From assembly GCA_947500555.1 (NCBI GenBank), contig CANMSE010000008.1, forward strand, positions 1-64,000: a DNA stretch of 64,000 bases, written 5' to 3'. The position numbers were made by a program, and so were the translations under genes. Below, in pieces: positions 17,478 through 26,179 of the stretch (position 1 is its first letter; the number at the start of each line of letters is the position of its first letter). Origin of the DNA: an uncultured Fulvivirga sp. Lineage in GTDB: Bacteria; Bacteroidota; Bacteroidia; Cytophagales; Cyclobacteriaceae. Below the pieces are notes generated by a model, which worked only from the letters and a program-made list of their open reading frames with translations, had not been told where the DNA came from and ran no database searches.

Positions 17478-20153
17478 TTATAATGTACGTTTTGTCTCTC
17501 TTTCCTCATAACTTTCAACCACATCACCTACTTTAATGTCATTGAAACCTTTTATACTCAAACCACATTCGTAACCATTTTTCACTTCGGCAACCTCGTC
17601 TTTAAATCGTTTTAGCTGGCCCATTTCACCTGAATAGATAACAATACCGTCTCGAATCAATCTTATAGGATTTGCTTTTTTGATATAACCATCTGTCACC
17701 ATACAACCTGCTACAGTTCCTATTTTAGTGATCTTAAAGACTTCTCTTACTTCTACATTACCTACGATTACTTCCTCAACCTCAGGATCAAGCATGCCTT
17801 CCATTGCGTCCTTAACGTCATTGATGGCATCATAAATAATAGAATATAGCCTTATTTCAATTTCTTCGTTTTCGGCTACTTTCTTAGCGGGTCCAGAAGG
17901 ACGAACCTGGAATCCAACAATTACAGCATCTGAGGCTGACGCTAAAAGAACGTCCGATTCTGAAATTTGACCAACTCCTTTATGAATGATATTAACCTGA
18001 ACTTCCTCAGTACTTAATTTGAGTAAGGAATCTGCCAATGCTTCAATAGAACCGTCAACATCACCTTTTATGATAACATTCAGTTCTTTGAATGAACCAA
18101 TAGCCAATCTACGTCCAATTTCATCAAGCGTAATATGTTTTTTGGTTCTGATACTTTGCTCACGCAATATTTGCTCTCTTTTCGTAGCTATTTCACGGGC
18201 CTCGCGATCAGATTCCATAATATTGAACTTGTCACCTGCCTGTGGAGCACCGTCAAGACCTAGCATCAATACTGGTGTTGAAGGTTCTGCTGTTTCTTTT
18301 GTATTTCCCAGATGATCAAACATTGCTTTGACACGTCCGTGATAGGCGCCTGCCAAAATAATATCACCAATCTTGAGAGTACCACTTTGGACTAAAACAG
18401 TAGCTACATAACCTCTACCTTTATCAAGAGACGCTTCTACAACGGTTCCAACAGCCTTCTTATCATGAACTGCTTTCAGTTCTAGTAGTTCAGCTTCCAG
18501 TAGTACTTTTTCCAAAAGTTCTTCAACACCTTGACCTGTTTTAGCAGAAATCTCCTGGCATTGGTATTTACCACCCCAATCCTCTACAAGGATATTAATA
18601 GCGGAAAGTGACTCTTTAACTTTGTCCGGATTTGCACCAGGCTTATCAATTTTGTTGATAGCGATGACGATCGGCACTCCAGCAACCTGCGCATGGTTAA
18701 TGGCCTCTTTTGTTTGAGGCATAACGTCATCATCAGCTGCTACAACTATAATTACAATGTCAGTTACTTTAGCTCCACGGGCTCTCATTGCTGTAAAAGC
18801 TTCGTGACCTGGTGTATCTAAAAACGCAATCTTATGACCACTATCAGTCATAACATCGTAAGCACCAATGTGCTGTGTAATTCCTCCAGCTTCTCCTGAA
18901 GTAACTTTTGAACTCCTGATATAATCTAGTAATGATGTTTTACCATGATCAACGTGACCCATAATGGTCACGATAGGAGCTCTGTCTGCTAAGTCTTCTT
19001 CTGCATCAACTTGCTCCTCAACCTCTGTCTCATCATCTGCAGAAGTAAATTCTACATTATAATCAAACTCATCCGCAATAACGGTAATTGATTCCGCGTC
19101 TAACCGCTGGTTAATCGATACGAACATACCGAGCCCCATACATACTGAAATGACATCATTGACAGAAACATTCATCAAAGAAGCAAGATCATTGGCCGAG
19201 ATAAATTCTGTTACCTTGAGAGTCTTAGACTCTTCTTGTTCCTGAAGCAACTGCTCTTCTTTAGCATCAGCTACTGCTGACCTTTTTTCACGTCTATATT
19301 TTGCTCCGCCTTTCTTTTTCCCACCGCTTAGTTTAGCAAGGGTAGCCTTAATTTTATCCTGAATTTCCTTTTCAGAAGGTTCTTCTTTTTCTACACGCGG
19401 TTTGTTTGGACCTGACCTTCTATTATCTGGTCTGGTGTCCATGCGTTTACGAGGCCGTTTCTTTTTCTCTTGTTTTCTATCATCAGAAGATGCTACAGGC
19501 TTACTCTTTTTATCTTTCTGAGTGGGCAGATCAATCTTTCCAACAACTTTCAGTCCCTGTAATTTATCAGCTTTCGCCTCGATAACCTTCTCTTCCTTTT
19601 TCTCTTCTTCGACTTTGGGCTCTTCTTTTGGAACTACTTTTTCCTTAGGCTCTTCTGCAACAGGTGCAGCGGGCTCCTCTTTTATTTCTTCCTTCGGCTC
19701 AGGCTTCTCCTCGACTTTTTCTTCCGGCTTTTTCTTATCTAAGTCAATCTTTCCTAAAACCTTAATTCCTTGAAGTTTAGTTTTTTCTGCCTCAACTTTC
19801 TCTGGCTTATCTTCTTCCTTAGTCTCGGGAGTATCAGGCGTGACTTTTTCCGCTGATAGATTCTTAATCAGAACCTCTTCTTCAGTAGATTTTTTCACTG
19901 GTTTAAGATGATCCTGATCTATGGCAATATCCTCATGTTTAGTGCCTATTGATAGACCTGAAGCCTCTTCCTTCTCAGATGCAGAATCGGCAAATTCTCT
20001 GGAGAGCATGGCAAATTGCTCCCCATTAACTTTAGCATTGGGGCTACTCTCCACCTCTTGGCCCTTCTCAGCTAGAAAATCTACAATGGTGGATAGTCCC
20101 ACATTGAGTTTTCTTGCTACCTGGCTGAGCCTCATCATTTTTTCATCTGCCAT
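17478..20153 (-). CDS. infB: Translation initiation factor IF-2
   Basis: 891 residues. IF-2 is the GTPase that brings initiator tRNA to the 30S subunit and promotes subunit joining. The N-terminus has the IF2_N fold (MRLSQVARKLNVGLSTIVDFL), then about 200 residues of Glu/Lys/Pro-rich linker. The linker contains two copies of a short motif (LQGIKVLGKIDLD and LQGLKVVGKIDLP), a feature of Bacteroidetes IF-2. The G domain starts near residue 395 with GHVDHGKTSLLD, then DTPGHEAF and NKIDKPGA. The C-terminal IF2 domains follow. I chose the ATG of MADEKMMRLS; the longer frame begins with TTG. Last gene of the rimP-nusA-infB operon, 39 bases after nusA. Confidence 0.97.
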   Translation of the reverse strand: MADEKMMRLSQVARKLNVGLSTIVDFLAEKGQEVESSPNAKVNGEQFAMLSREFADSASEKEEASGLSIGTKHEDIAIDQDHLKPVKKSTEEEVLIKNLSAEKVTPDTPETKEEDKPEKVEAEKTKLQGIKVLGKIDLDKKKPEEKVEEKPEPKEEIKEEPAAPVAEEPKEKVVPKEEPKVEEEKKEEKVIEAKADKLQGLKVVGKIDLPTQKDKKSKPVASSDDRKQEKKKRPRKRMDTRPDNRRSGPNKPRVEKEEPSEKEIQDKIKATLAKLSGGKKKGGAKYRREKRSAVADAKEEQLLQEQEESKTLKVTEFISANDLASLMNVSVNDVISVCMGLGMFVSINQRLDAESITVIADEFDYNVEFTSADDETEVEEQVDAEEDLADRAPIVTIMGHVDHGKTSLLDYIRSSKVTSGEAGGITQHIGAYDVMTDSGHKIAFLDTPGHEAFTAMRARGAKVTDIVIIVVAADDDVMPQTKEAINHAQVAGVPIVIAINKIDKPGANPDKVKESLSAINILVEDWGGKYQCQEISAKTGQGVEELLEKVLLEAELLELKAVHDKKAVGTVVEASLDKGRGYVATVLVQSGTLKIGDIILAGAYHGRVKAMFDHLGNTKETAEPSTPVLMLGLDGAPQAGDKFNIMESDREAREIATKREQILREQSIRTKKHITLDEIGRRLAIGSFKELNVIIKGDVDGSIEALADSLLKLSTEEVQVNIIHKGVGQISESDVLLASASDAVIVGFQVRPSGPAKKVAENEEIEIRLYSIIYDAINDVKDAMEGMLDPEVEEVIVGNVEVREVFKITKIGTVAGCMVTDGYIKKANPIRLIRDGIVIYSGEMGQLKRFKDEVAEVKNGYECGLSIKGFNDIKVGDVVESYEERETKRTL

Positions 20154-20192
20154 ATTCAAATATCTTCTTTTTTTACAAGTTTAAAAAATGAC

Positions 20193-21434
20193 TTATTCGA
20201 ACTCTTGTTTCAATATTTTTAGGACATTATTGATCGTTTCTTCCTCTAAATCTGTCCTTTTTTCAAGTTCTTCTTTGTCAAGTGTAAGTACACTTTTGGC
20301 TGTGTCAAGGCCTATTCTTTTAAGCTCGTCAATGACCCAGCTTTCAATTTCGTCTGAGAATTCATCAAGATCTACATCTTCCTCATCGAACTCTCCCAAC
20401 TCTCTAAACACATCAATCTCTTTGCCCACTAATCGACTAGCAAGTTTAATGTTCTGACCTCCTTTACCAATAGCTAGAGATACTTGATCAGGTTTCAAAA
20501 ATACCGATACACGTTCTTCCTCTTCAGCAATTTTTATGCTACCAATTTTAGCAGGGCTCAAAGCTCTAGTGATATATAAATCCATATTATCAGTGAAATT
20601 GATAACATCGATATTCTCATTTTGTAATTCTCTAACAATACTATGAATTCGCGATCCTTTCATACCTACACAAGCCCCCACAGGATCAATACGATCATCA
20701 TAAGATTCTACCGCCACTTTTGCTCTCTCACCTGGCTCTCGAACAACTTTCTTAATAGTTATTAGACCATCATAAACTTCGGGCACCTCACTTTCAAAGA
20801 GTCGCTCTAAGAATACAGGGCTTGTTCTTGAAAGAATAATTTTTGGGCTTCCATTGACCATTTCAACCCGATCAACAATAGCTCTTACCTGATCACCCTT
20901 TCTAAATCTATCTTTTGGTATTTGCTCTGATCTCGGAACTGCGATTTCATTACCCTCTGCATCAATCAACAATACTTCGCGACTTAGAATCTGGTAAACC
21001 TCCCCAGTAATGATTTCACCCACAAGATCTTTATACTTTTCGTATAGTATATCTTTTTCTAAATCCTTAACGCGTTGTATTAACGTCTGACGAGCGGTCA
21101 TAACTGCACGTCTACCAAAATCAATCAGTGTGATCTCTTCCGCCACCTCTTCACCTATCTCAAAATCAGGCTCAATTTTCTGAGCATCAGACAGACTGAT
21201 CTTATCGTGATCCCAGATATCCTCAGAGTTATCATCAACAATTTCTCTAAATCTCCAAATTTCAAGATCCCCTTTATCAGCATTAATGATAATGTCGAAG
21301 TTCTCATCCGTTTCAAACTTCTTTCTGATCATGGTTCTGAAAACATCTTCCAGAATTCTGATCATTGTAGGCCTATCTATGTTTTTCTGTTTTGCAAAAT
21401 CTGCAAATGACTCTATTAGTACAGAAGCATCCAT
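20193..21434 (-). CDS. nusA: Transcription termination/antitermination factor NusA
   Basis: 413 residues, the usual length for a NusA that lacks the C-terminal acidic repeats of E. coli. The N-terminal RNA-polymerase-binding domain covers residues about 1-125, the S1 domain about 130-200 ('GEIITGEVYQILSREV'), and two KH domains follow, with 'GACVGMKGSRIHSIVREL' and 'VSLAIGKGGQNIKLASRL'. The end is acidic. NusA binds elongating RNA polymerase and stimulates pausing and intrinsic termination. It sits between rimP (19 bases upstream) and infB, the arrangement conserved across bacteria. A hairpin in the operon leader suggests autoregulation. Confidence 0.97.
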   Translation of the reverse strand: MDASVLIESFADFAKQKNIDRPTMIRILEDVFRTMIRKKFETDENFDIIINADKGDLEIWRFREIVDDNSEDIWDHDKISLSDAQKIEPDFEIGEEVAEEITLIDFGRRAVMTARQTLIQRVKDLEKDILYEKYKDLVGEIITGEVYQILSREVLLIDAEGNEIAVPRSEQIPKDRFRKGDQVRAIVDRVEMVNGSPKIILSRTSPVFLERLFESEVPEVYDGLITIKKVVREPGERAKVAVESYDDRIDPVGACVGMKGSRIHSIVRELQNENIDVINFTDNMDLYITRALSPAKIGSIKIAEEEERVSVFLKPDQVSLAIGKGGQNIKLASRLVGKEIDVFRELGEFDEEDVDLDEFSDEIESWVIDELKRIGLDTAKSVLTLDKEELEKRTDLEEETINNVLKILKQEFE

Positions 21435-21453
21435 TGTATAGTTATTAATTTTT

Positions 21454-21924
21454 TTATTTGAATGATACTTGAACGATTGTCTTTTTTATCTCATCCGTTG
21501 CCAACTGCAATGGTTCATGAGTAATCTTTTTACCTTTTTTTACTTCTCTGTCTAAAGAGATAAACTCTTCGGACGCACCTTTAAGAATTCCCTTTATTTC
21601 TTTCCCTTCCTTTGTGGTCACTTTCAAATGTCTATCAATATTCTTAAGATATTGCCTTAAAGAACTCAATGGATAGTCCACTCCAGGAGAAGAAACTTCT
21701 AAAGTGTACTTTGAACCAATAATATTCTGCTCTTCTAGAATATTACCTATAGCTCTACTCAGTACAGCACAATCATCAATAGTCACACCATTGTCACCGT
21801 CTAATAAGATGGAAATCTTTGCAGGACCTTTTTCTGATGAGACTGATACATCAGCTAAAAAGAACTCATCTCCTTTAAGATTATCTGTTGCTAACTGATG
21901 TACTATTGATTGTAAATTCTCCAA
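21454..21924 (-). CDS. rimP: Ribosome maturation factor RimP
   Basis: 156 residues if started at TTG 21924. RimP assists late 30S assembly. The sequence has the N-terminal alpha/beta domain ('FFLADVSVSSEKG', 'GVTIDDCAVLSRAIG', 'YTLEVSSPGVDYPL') and the C-terminal SH3-like domain ('GKEIKGILKGAS'). There is no ATG in frame before the conserved part. The frame stays open further upstream to a TTG at 21999, but that lies upstream of the predicted transcription start and would have to cross a terminator hairpin. TTG 21924 (or ATT 21933) is therefore more likely, and gives the family's usual length. First gene of the rimP-nusA-infB operon. Confidence 0.85.
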   Translation of the reverse strand: MENLQSIVHQLATDNLKGDEFFLADVSVSSEKGPAKISILLDGDNGVTIDDCAVLSRAIGNILEEQNIIGSKYTLEVSSPGVDYPLSSLRQYLKNIDRHLKVTTKEGKEIKGILKGASEEFISLDREVKKGKKITHEPLQLATDEIKKTIVQVSFK

Positions 21925-21935
21925 ATTCGTAATAT

Positions 21936-21961
21936 AAAAAGAGGGGACTCGTTGTCCCCTC
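21936..21961 (-). terminator. Intrinsic-terminator-like hairpin in the leader of rimP-nusA-infB (putative attenuator)
   Basis: On the minus strand: GAGGGGAC, loop AACGA, GTCCCCTC, then TTTTTATATT. The stem has 8 perfect pairs, six of them G-C, and a five-base T tract follows at once. It lies between the predicted transcription start (about 21979) and the rimP start (about 21924), so it can only stop the operon's own transcript. No minus-strand gene lies upstream that it could serve. NusA stimulates this type of terminator, so feedback control is plausible. Confidence 0.8.
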
Positions 21962-21974
21962 AGAAACTTATTAT

Positions 21975-21996
21975 ATTTACATCTGCAAATGTAAAT
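21975..21996. promoter_or_regulatory. 22-bp perfect palindrome over the rimP operon -7 box (putative operator)
   Basis: ATTTACAT (21975-21982), spacer CTGCAA, ATGTAAAT (21989-21996): two perfect 8-base arms. The palindrome covers the -7 hexamer of the rimP promoter and the predicted start site, the classic place for a repressor. No candidate regulator gene is adjacent. Confidence 0.55.
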
Positions 21997-22017
21997 CAAT
22001 TTTGTTTGCTTTACAAA
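21986..22017 (-). promoter_or_regulatory. Promoter of rimP-nusA-infB
   Basis: On the minus strand, TTTG (22017-22014), a 20-base spacer, and TACATTTG (21993-21986) match the Bacteroidetes consensus perfectly in both boxes and spacing. The predicted start near 21979 gives a leader of about 55 bases to TTG 21924. Confidence 0.75.
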
Positions 22018-22065
22018 GGGTTACGTAGACAGATGTAATCAATTTATTTAGACCATATATAATAC

Positions 22066-23058
22066 GTGAGATATTTAAAGCCTTCGGCATTTATTATCGC
22101 TTTAATTTTGATAAATGCTTGTCAGACTGAAAAAAAACAATCTGAAGAAATTGTAGATGTAGAGAAAAAGGTTTTTGTTCCTCCTTTTAATGCTGACTCC
22201 GCCTTCTCATTTGTTGAAAAGCAAGTAAGCTTTGGCCCCAGAGTGCCCAATAGTCAACCACATAATGTAACTGGTAATTATTTGGTCGAAAAACTCAGTT
22301 CCATGAACTGGACAGTGACTGAGCAAAATTTTGAGGCAACCACATTTGATCAACAACTTCTATACCTCCGAAATATTATAGCTTCTTACAACAGTTCCGC
22401 TTCCAAGCGAATTCTTTTAGCTGCACATTGGGATACGCGACCTTTTGCAGACAAGGATAGTGAACGAAAAAATGAGCCGATATCTGGTGCTAATGATGGG
22501 GCGAGTGGTGTAGGTGTATTACTGGAGATTGCAAGGACAATAACAATCTATGATTCACTAAATATCGGAATAGACATCATTTTTTTTGATGGTGAAGATT
22601 GGGGGGAACGGCCAGGTGAAAGTAGCAGACCTACTAATGGCTTGGAAAGCTGGTGGTGCTTGGGGTCACAATACTGGTCTAAGAACAAGCACAAACCTAA
22701 CTATTCTGCATACTATGGAATACTATTAGATATGGTTGGTGGTAAAAATGCACAATTCCCAATAGAAGGTTATTCTAATGAATTGGCCCCATCTATTGTA
22801 GAAAAGGTTTGGTCAAAAGCTGCTGGAATAGGATTTGGTAATTACTTTGTAAGAAGTCAAGGTGGAGCTATAACTGATGATCATTTTTTTGTTAATAAGT
22901 ATGCCAAAATACCGATGATTGATATTATTCCTACCGATCCGTCAGATGGATCTTTTGGCTCATTTCATCATACACATGAAGATGACATGGATATTATCAG
23001 TAAGGAAACCTTGAACGCTGTAGGCTCCACAGTACTACATGTTATTTACAATGAATAA
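22066..23058 (+). CDS. M28-family lipoprotein, glutaminyl-peptide cyclotransferase-like
   Basis: 330 residues starting at GTG, with a lipobox ending LINAC (Cys19), so it is anchored to a membrane on the periplasmic or surface side. The fold is a single-zinc M28 type: His in 'LLAAHWDTRPFAD', Asp in 'GANDGASGVG', Glu in 'IFFDGEDWGE', and the last His in 'FGSFHHTHEDDMD'. The Trp-rich region 'GLESWWCLGSQYW' is typical of glutaminyl cyclases, which form pyroglutamate at peptide N-termini and are common in Bacteroidetes. An aminopeptidase is the alternative. It is divergent from rimP and convergent with gcvP, with a strong hairpin between its end and gcvP. Confidence 0.87.
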   Translation: MRYLKPSAFIIALILINACQTEKKQSEEIVDVEKKVFVPPFNADSAFSFVEKQVSFGPRVPNSQPHNVTGNYLVEKLSSMNWTVTEQNFEATTFDQQLLYLRNIIASYNSSASKRILLAAHWDTRPFADKDSERKNEPISGANDGASGVGVLLEIARTITIYDSLNIGIDIIFFDGEDWGERPGESSRPTNGLESWWCLGSQYWSKNKHKPNYSAYYGILLDMVGGKNAQFPIEGYSNELAPSIVEKVWSKAAGIGFGNYFVRSQGGAITDDHFFVNKYAKIPMIDIIPTDPSDGSFGSFHHTHEDDMDIISKETLNAVGSTVLHVIYNE

Positions 23059-23084
23059 AGTAGGCCAGTAAAACTGGCCTACTT
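23058..23084. terminator. Bidirectional hairpin between cyclotransferase-like gene and gcvP
   Basis: A 12-bp perfect inverted repeat, AAGTAGGCCAGT with ACTGGCCTACTT around the loop AAA. It overlaps the stop codon of the plus-strand gene and ends 12 bases before the gcvP stop. The T tracts are short on both sides, but the stem is long and GC-rich. Confidence 0.75.
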
Positions 23085-23095
23085 GAAAATATCAA

Positions 23096-25978
23096 TCACG
23101 ATTCAGCCAGTTCAGCCTCTTCAGAATATTCGCTTAAAGGAAGACAACTGCACATCAGATTTCTGTCCCCGTAAGCACTATCAATTCGACCAACTGTTGG
23201 CCAGAATTTCATTTGAGAAACATATGGTAATGGATATGACGCTTTCTCTCTACTATATGGCTTATTCCATTCTGTAGCAGTAATTACTACTGCCGTATGA
23301 GGAGCATTTTTCAAAACATTATTTTCTGCATCCGCCAAGCCATCTGCTATCTCTCTAATCTCATTTCTTATTTCGACTAAAGCATCACAAAATCTATCTA
23401 ATTCTTCCTTCGTTTCACTTTCAGTTGGCTCGATCATCATAGTGCCAGCCACAGGGAATGATACTGTTGGAGCATGGTACCCATAATCCATTAATCTTTT
23501 GGCTATATCTTCTACTTCTACACCAAGTTTTTTAAAGTCTCTGCAGTCAATAATCATTTCGTGAGCAGCCCTACCATTTTTTCCAGTATACAGCACATCA
23601 TAATGGCCCGTTAAACGCTCTTTTATATAATTAGCATTTAATATAGCCAGCTGTGTTGCCGCTTTTAGTCCATTTCTACCCATCATAGCGATATAAGCAT
23701 ATGAGATTGTCAAAATGCTTGAGCTACCATAAGGGGCAGCAGAGATAGCAGTAATTGCGTTCTCACCACCAGTCTTTATTAATGGATTCCCTGGAAGAAA
23801 TGGTGCTAGTTGTTTAGCTACACCAATTGGTCCCATCCCCGGTCCACCACCGCCATGAGGAATACAGAAAGTCTTATGCAGGTTTAAATGACATACATCA
23901 GCTCCGATATTTGCAGGGCTGGTCAAACCAACCTGTGCATTCATATTAGCACCATCCATGTAAACCTGGCCTCCAAAGTCATGAATAACCTGACAGATTT
24001 CCTTTATACTCTCCTCAAAGACACCATGAGTAGACGGGTACGTAACCATCAAAGCCGCTAAATTATCTTTATGTAATTCGGCTTTCTCCTTTAGATCATC
24101 TAAATCAATATTTCCAAGTTCGTCACATTTTACAATGACAACCTTCATTCCAGCCATGACGGCACTTGCAGGATTTGTTCCATGTGCAGAAGAAGGAATC
24201 AAGGTTATATTTCTATGACTATCACCATTATTTGCATGATAGGCTCTAATAACCATAAGTCCTGCATATTCACCCTGAGCGCCACTGTTTGGTTGAAGTG
24301 ACATGGCATAAAATCCAGTAATTTCACATAGCCATTTGCTCAAATCAGAAAATAGCTCATTGTATCCTTCTGCTTGGTCTATTGGAGCAAAGGGATGTAG
24401 CTTACCAAATTCTGGCCAGGTTACAGGAATCATCTCTGAGGTAGCATTCAGTTTCATAGTACAGGAACCTAATGAAATCATGCTATGTACAAGGGAAAGA
24501 TCTTTATTTTCTAACCTTTTTATATAGCGCAACATTTCATGCTCCGCATGATACATATTAAAAACCGGGTGTTCTAAATAAGTCGACTCTCTGACTAGAC
24601 TCTTGGACCAATTTATACTTAAATTATGGCTATCGAAATCAAAATCAGACTTGCCTGACAATAACTCATAGATACTCTTGACATCTTCAAGAGTAGTGGT
24701 TTCGTCCAGTGATATTCCGATATGATTCGTGTCAAAGTATCTAAAGTTTGTATTAATACTTTCAGCCTTTGTCTTCAATCCCTCTTTATCCTCAATAGCC
24801 ACTTTTAGGGTATCAAAAAAGTTAGCATTCATTTGTTCTAACCCTGCACTTTCTAAAGCAGCACTTAAAAGCTGTGTAAGTCCATGAACTCTTTCTGCAA
24901 TTTTACGCAAGCCTTTTGGACCATGATAGACGGCATACATGCCTGAAATCACAGCTAATAACACTTGAGCCGTACAAATATTTGATGTGGCTTTTTCTCT
25001 TCTAATATGCTGTTCACGAGTCTGTAACGCCATTCTATACCCATCATTACCTTGAGCGTCTACCGATGCTCCAATTATTCTACCTGGGATTTGGCGTTTG
25101 AAAGCCTCTCTGGTTGCAAAAAAAGCAGCATGTGGTCCACCATATCCCATAGGGACTCCAAATCTCTGGCTGGAACCAACAACCACATCAACACCCATCT
25201 CACCAGGAGATTTTAGCAATAAAAGGCTCAATAAATCTGTACCCATTGACACAAAGACTTGATTATCTTTGGCTGTACTGACAAAATCAGAGTAATCTTT
25301 TATTTCACCATTGTTGTTAGGATACTGTAGGTAGATACCATAAAGTTCATCATCAGTCAGATCGATTTCGGATAAATCGCCAATAACTAATTCAATTCCT
25401 ATAGGTGTTGCTCGAGTTTTGAGGATATCTAAGGTTTGAGGAAAGGTATTTTTATCTACGAAAAACTTATTAGAGTTCTTCTTTACTCCTTTTCTAAGTC
25501 CTGCAAGCATAGCCATAGCTTCTGCCGCTGCTGTACCTTCATCCAGCAGTGAAGCATTGGCTATCTCCATACCCGTTAGATCAATAACGGTGGTTTGAAA
25601 ATTAATCAGTGCCTCTAATCTACCCTGAGCGATTTCTGCTTGATATGGAGTGTAGGCTGTGTACCAACCCGGGTTCTCCAATATATTTCTTAAAATGACA
25701 CCAGGTGTTATAGTGTCATAATATCCAGTGCCGATGTAAGACCTAAATATTTTATTCTTCGATGCCAACTTTTTAAAGTTGTTTAAGAACTCATATTCAC
25801 TCTGGGCCAACGGTAGGTCTAAGTCCTTTTCTAACTGAATGGACTTAGGAATAGTTTCATCAATCAAATCATCAAGAGAATTGGCATTAATTGCCTTTAA
25901 CATACTATTAACCTGATCTTCATCTGGTCCATTATGACGTGAATCAAAGCGCTCTTTGTAGTGGATATCTAATTTCAT
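23096..25978 (-). CDS. gcvP: Glycine dehydrogenase (decarboxylating), P-protein of the glycine cleavage system
   Basis: 960 residues, the full-length single-chain form. The enzyme decarboxylates glycine with pyridoxal phosphate and passes the aminomethyl group to lipoyl-H-protein. The N-terminal half carries 'FIGTGYY'-like SYIGTGYYDTITPGVILRN and 'ASLLDEGTAAAEAM'. The C-terminal half has the cofactor lysine in 'LNLHKTFCIPHGGGGPG' (about residue 700), 'SCTMKLNA' and 'GAQGEYAG'. The ends are intact. No gcvT or gcvH lies beside it, so the system is scattered. lipA, which makes the lipoyl cofactor of the H-protein, is 1.7 kb away. It has a single -7-type box at 26044-26051 and about 60 bases of leader. 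Confidence 0.97.
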   Translation of the reverse strand: MKLDIHYKERFDSRHNGPDEDQVNSMLKAINANSLDDLIDETIPKSIQLEKDLDLPLAQSEYEFLNNFKKLASKNKIFRSYIGTGYYDTITPGVILRNILENPGWYTAYTPYQAEIAQGRLEALINFQTTVIDLTGMEIANASLLDEGTAAAEAMAMLAGLRKGVKKNSNKFFVDKNTFPQTLDILKTRATPIGIELVIGDLSEIDLTDDELYGIYLQYPNNNGEIKDYSDFVSTAKDNQVFVSMGTDLLSLLLLKSPGEMGVDVVVGSSQRFGVPMGYGGPHAAFFATREAFKRQIPGRIIGASVDAQGNDGYRMALQTREQHIRREKATSNICTAQVLLAVISGMYAVYHGPKGLRKIAERVHGLTQLLSAALESAGLEQMNANFFDTLKVAIEDKEGLKTKAESINTNFRYFDTNHIGISLDETTTLEDVKSIYELLSGKSDFDFDSHNLSINWSKSLVRESTYLEHPVFNMYHAEHEMLRYIKRLENKDLSLVHSMISLGSCTMKLNATSEMIPVTWPEFGKLHPFAPIDQAEGYNELFSDLSKWLCEITGFYAMSLQPNSGAQGEYAGLMVIRAYHANNGDSHRNITLIPSSAHGTNPASAVMAGMKVVIVKCDELGNIDLDDLKEKAELHKDNLAALMVTYPSTHGVFEESIKEICQVIHDFGGQVYMDGANMNAQVGLTSPANIGADVCHLNLHKTFCIPHGGGGPGMGPIGVAKQLAPFLPGNPLIKTGGENAITAISAAPYGSSSILTISYAYIAMMGRNGLKAATQLAILNANYIKERLTGHYDVLYTGKNGRAAHEMIIDCRDFKKLGVEVEDIAKRLMDYGYHAPTVSFPVAGTMMIEPTESETKEELDRFCDALVEIRNEIREIADGLADAENNVLKNAPHTAVVITATEWNKPYSREKASYPLPYVSQMKFWPTVGRIDSAYGDRNLMCSCLPLSEYSEEAELAES

Positions 25979-26043
25979 CTCTTAAAAATAATGTACAAAA
26001 AAGTTCATTTCAATGGACGATTACGACCGTGAAAATAAGACTG

Positions 26044-26051
26044 CAAAGTTA
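26044..26051 (-). promoter_or_regulatory. Candidate -7 box of gcvP
   Basis: TAACTTTG on the minus strand, 73 bases from the gcvP start. No clear TTTG lies at the matching -33 position, so the call rests on the -7 box alone. No glycine-riboswitch-like structure was recognised in the short leader. Confidence 0.4.
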
Positions 26052-26126
26052 CAATCTTTTTCACATAATAATTGTTCAGATTTTGTAGAAAAAACGTGTT
26101 TAAACCTCACAACCATTCATCAAAAA

Positions 26127-26160
26127 TTTGCATCTAAATTCAGTCAAAATATTAGCTTTG
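26127..26160 (+). promoter_or_regulatory. Promoter of the secreted M28 peptidase gene
   Basis: TTTG at 26127-26130, a 22-base spacer, and TAGCTTTG at 26153-26160. The spacer is slightly long but within the reported range for the phylum. The leader would be about 13 bases. Confidence 0.6.
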
Positions 26161-26179
26161 CCTTCTCCAAATTTTAATT

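Noticed and set aside
21925..21999. Upstream TTG start for rimP
   Set aside because: It lies within the promoter and would need translation through the terminator hairpin; the added residues do not resemble RimP.
22066..23058. Frameshift or pseudogene status of M28 genes
   Set aside because: All three M28 genes keep their metal ligands in order and show full-length frames.
25979..26179. Glycine riboswitch before gcvP
   Set aside because: The predicted leader is about 60 bases and AT-rich, and I could not find the conserved aptamer helices.
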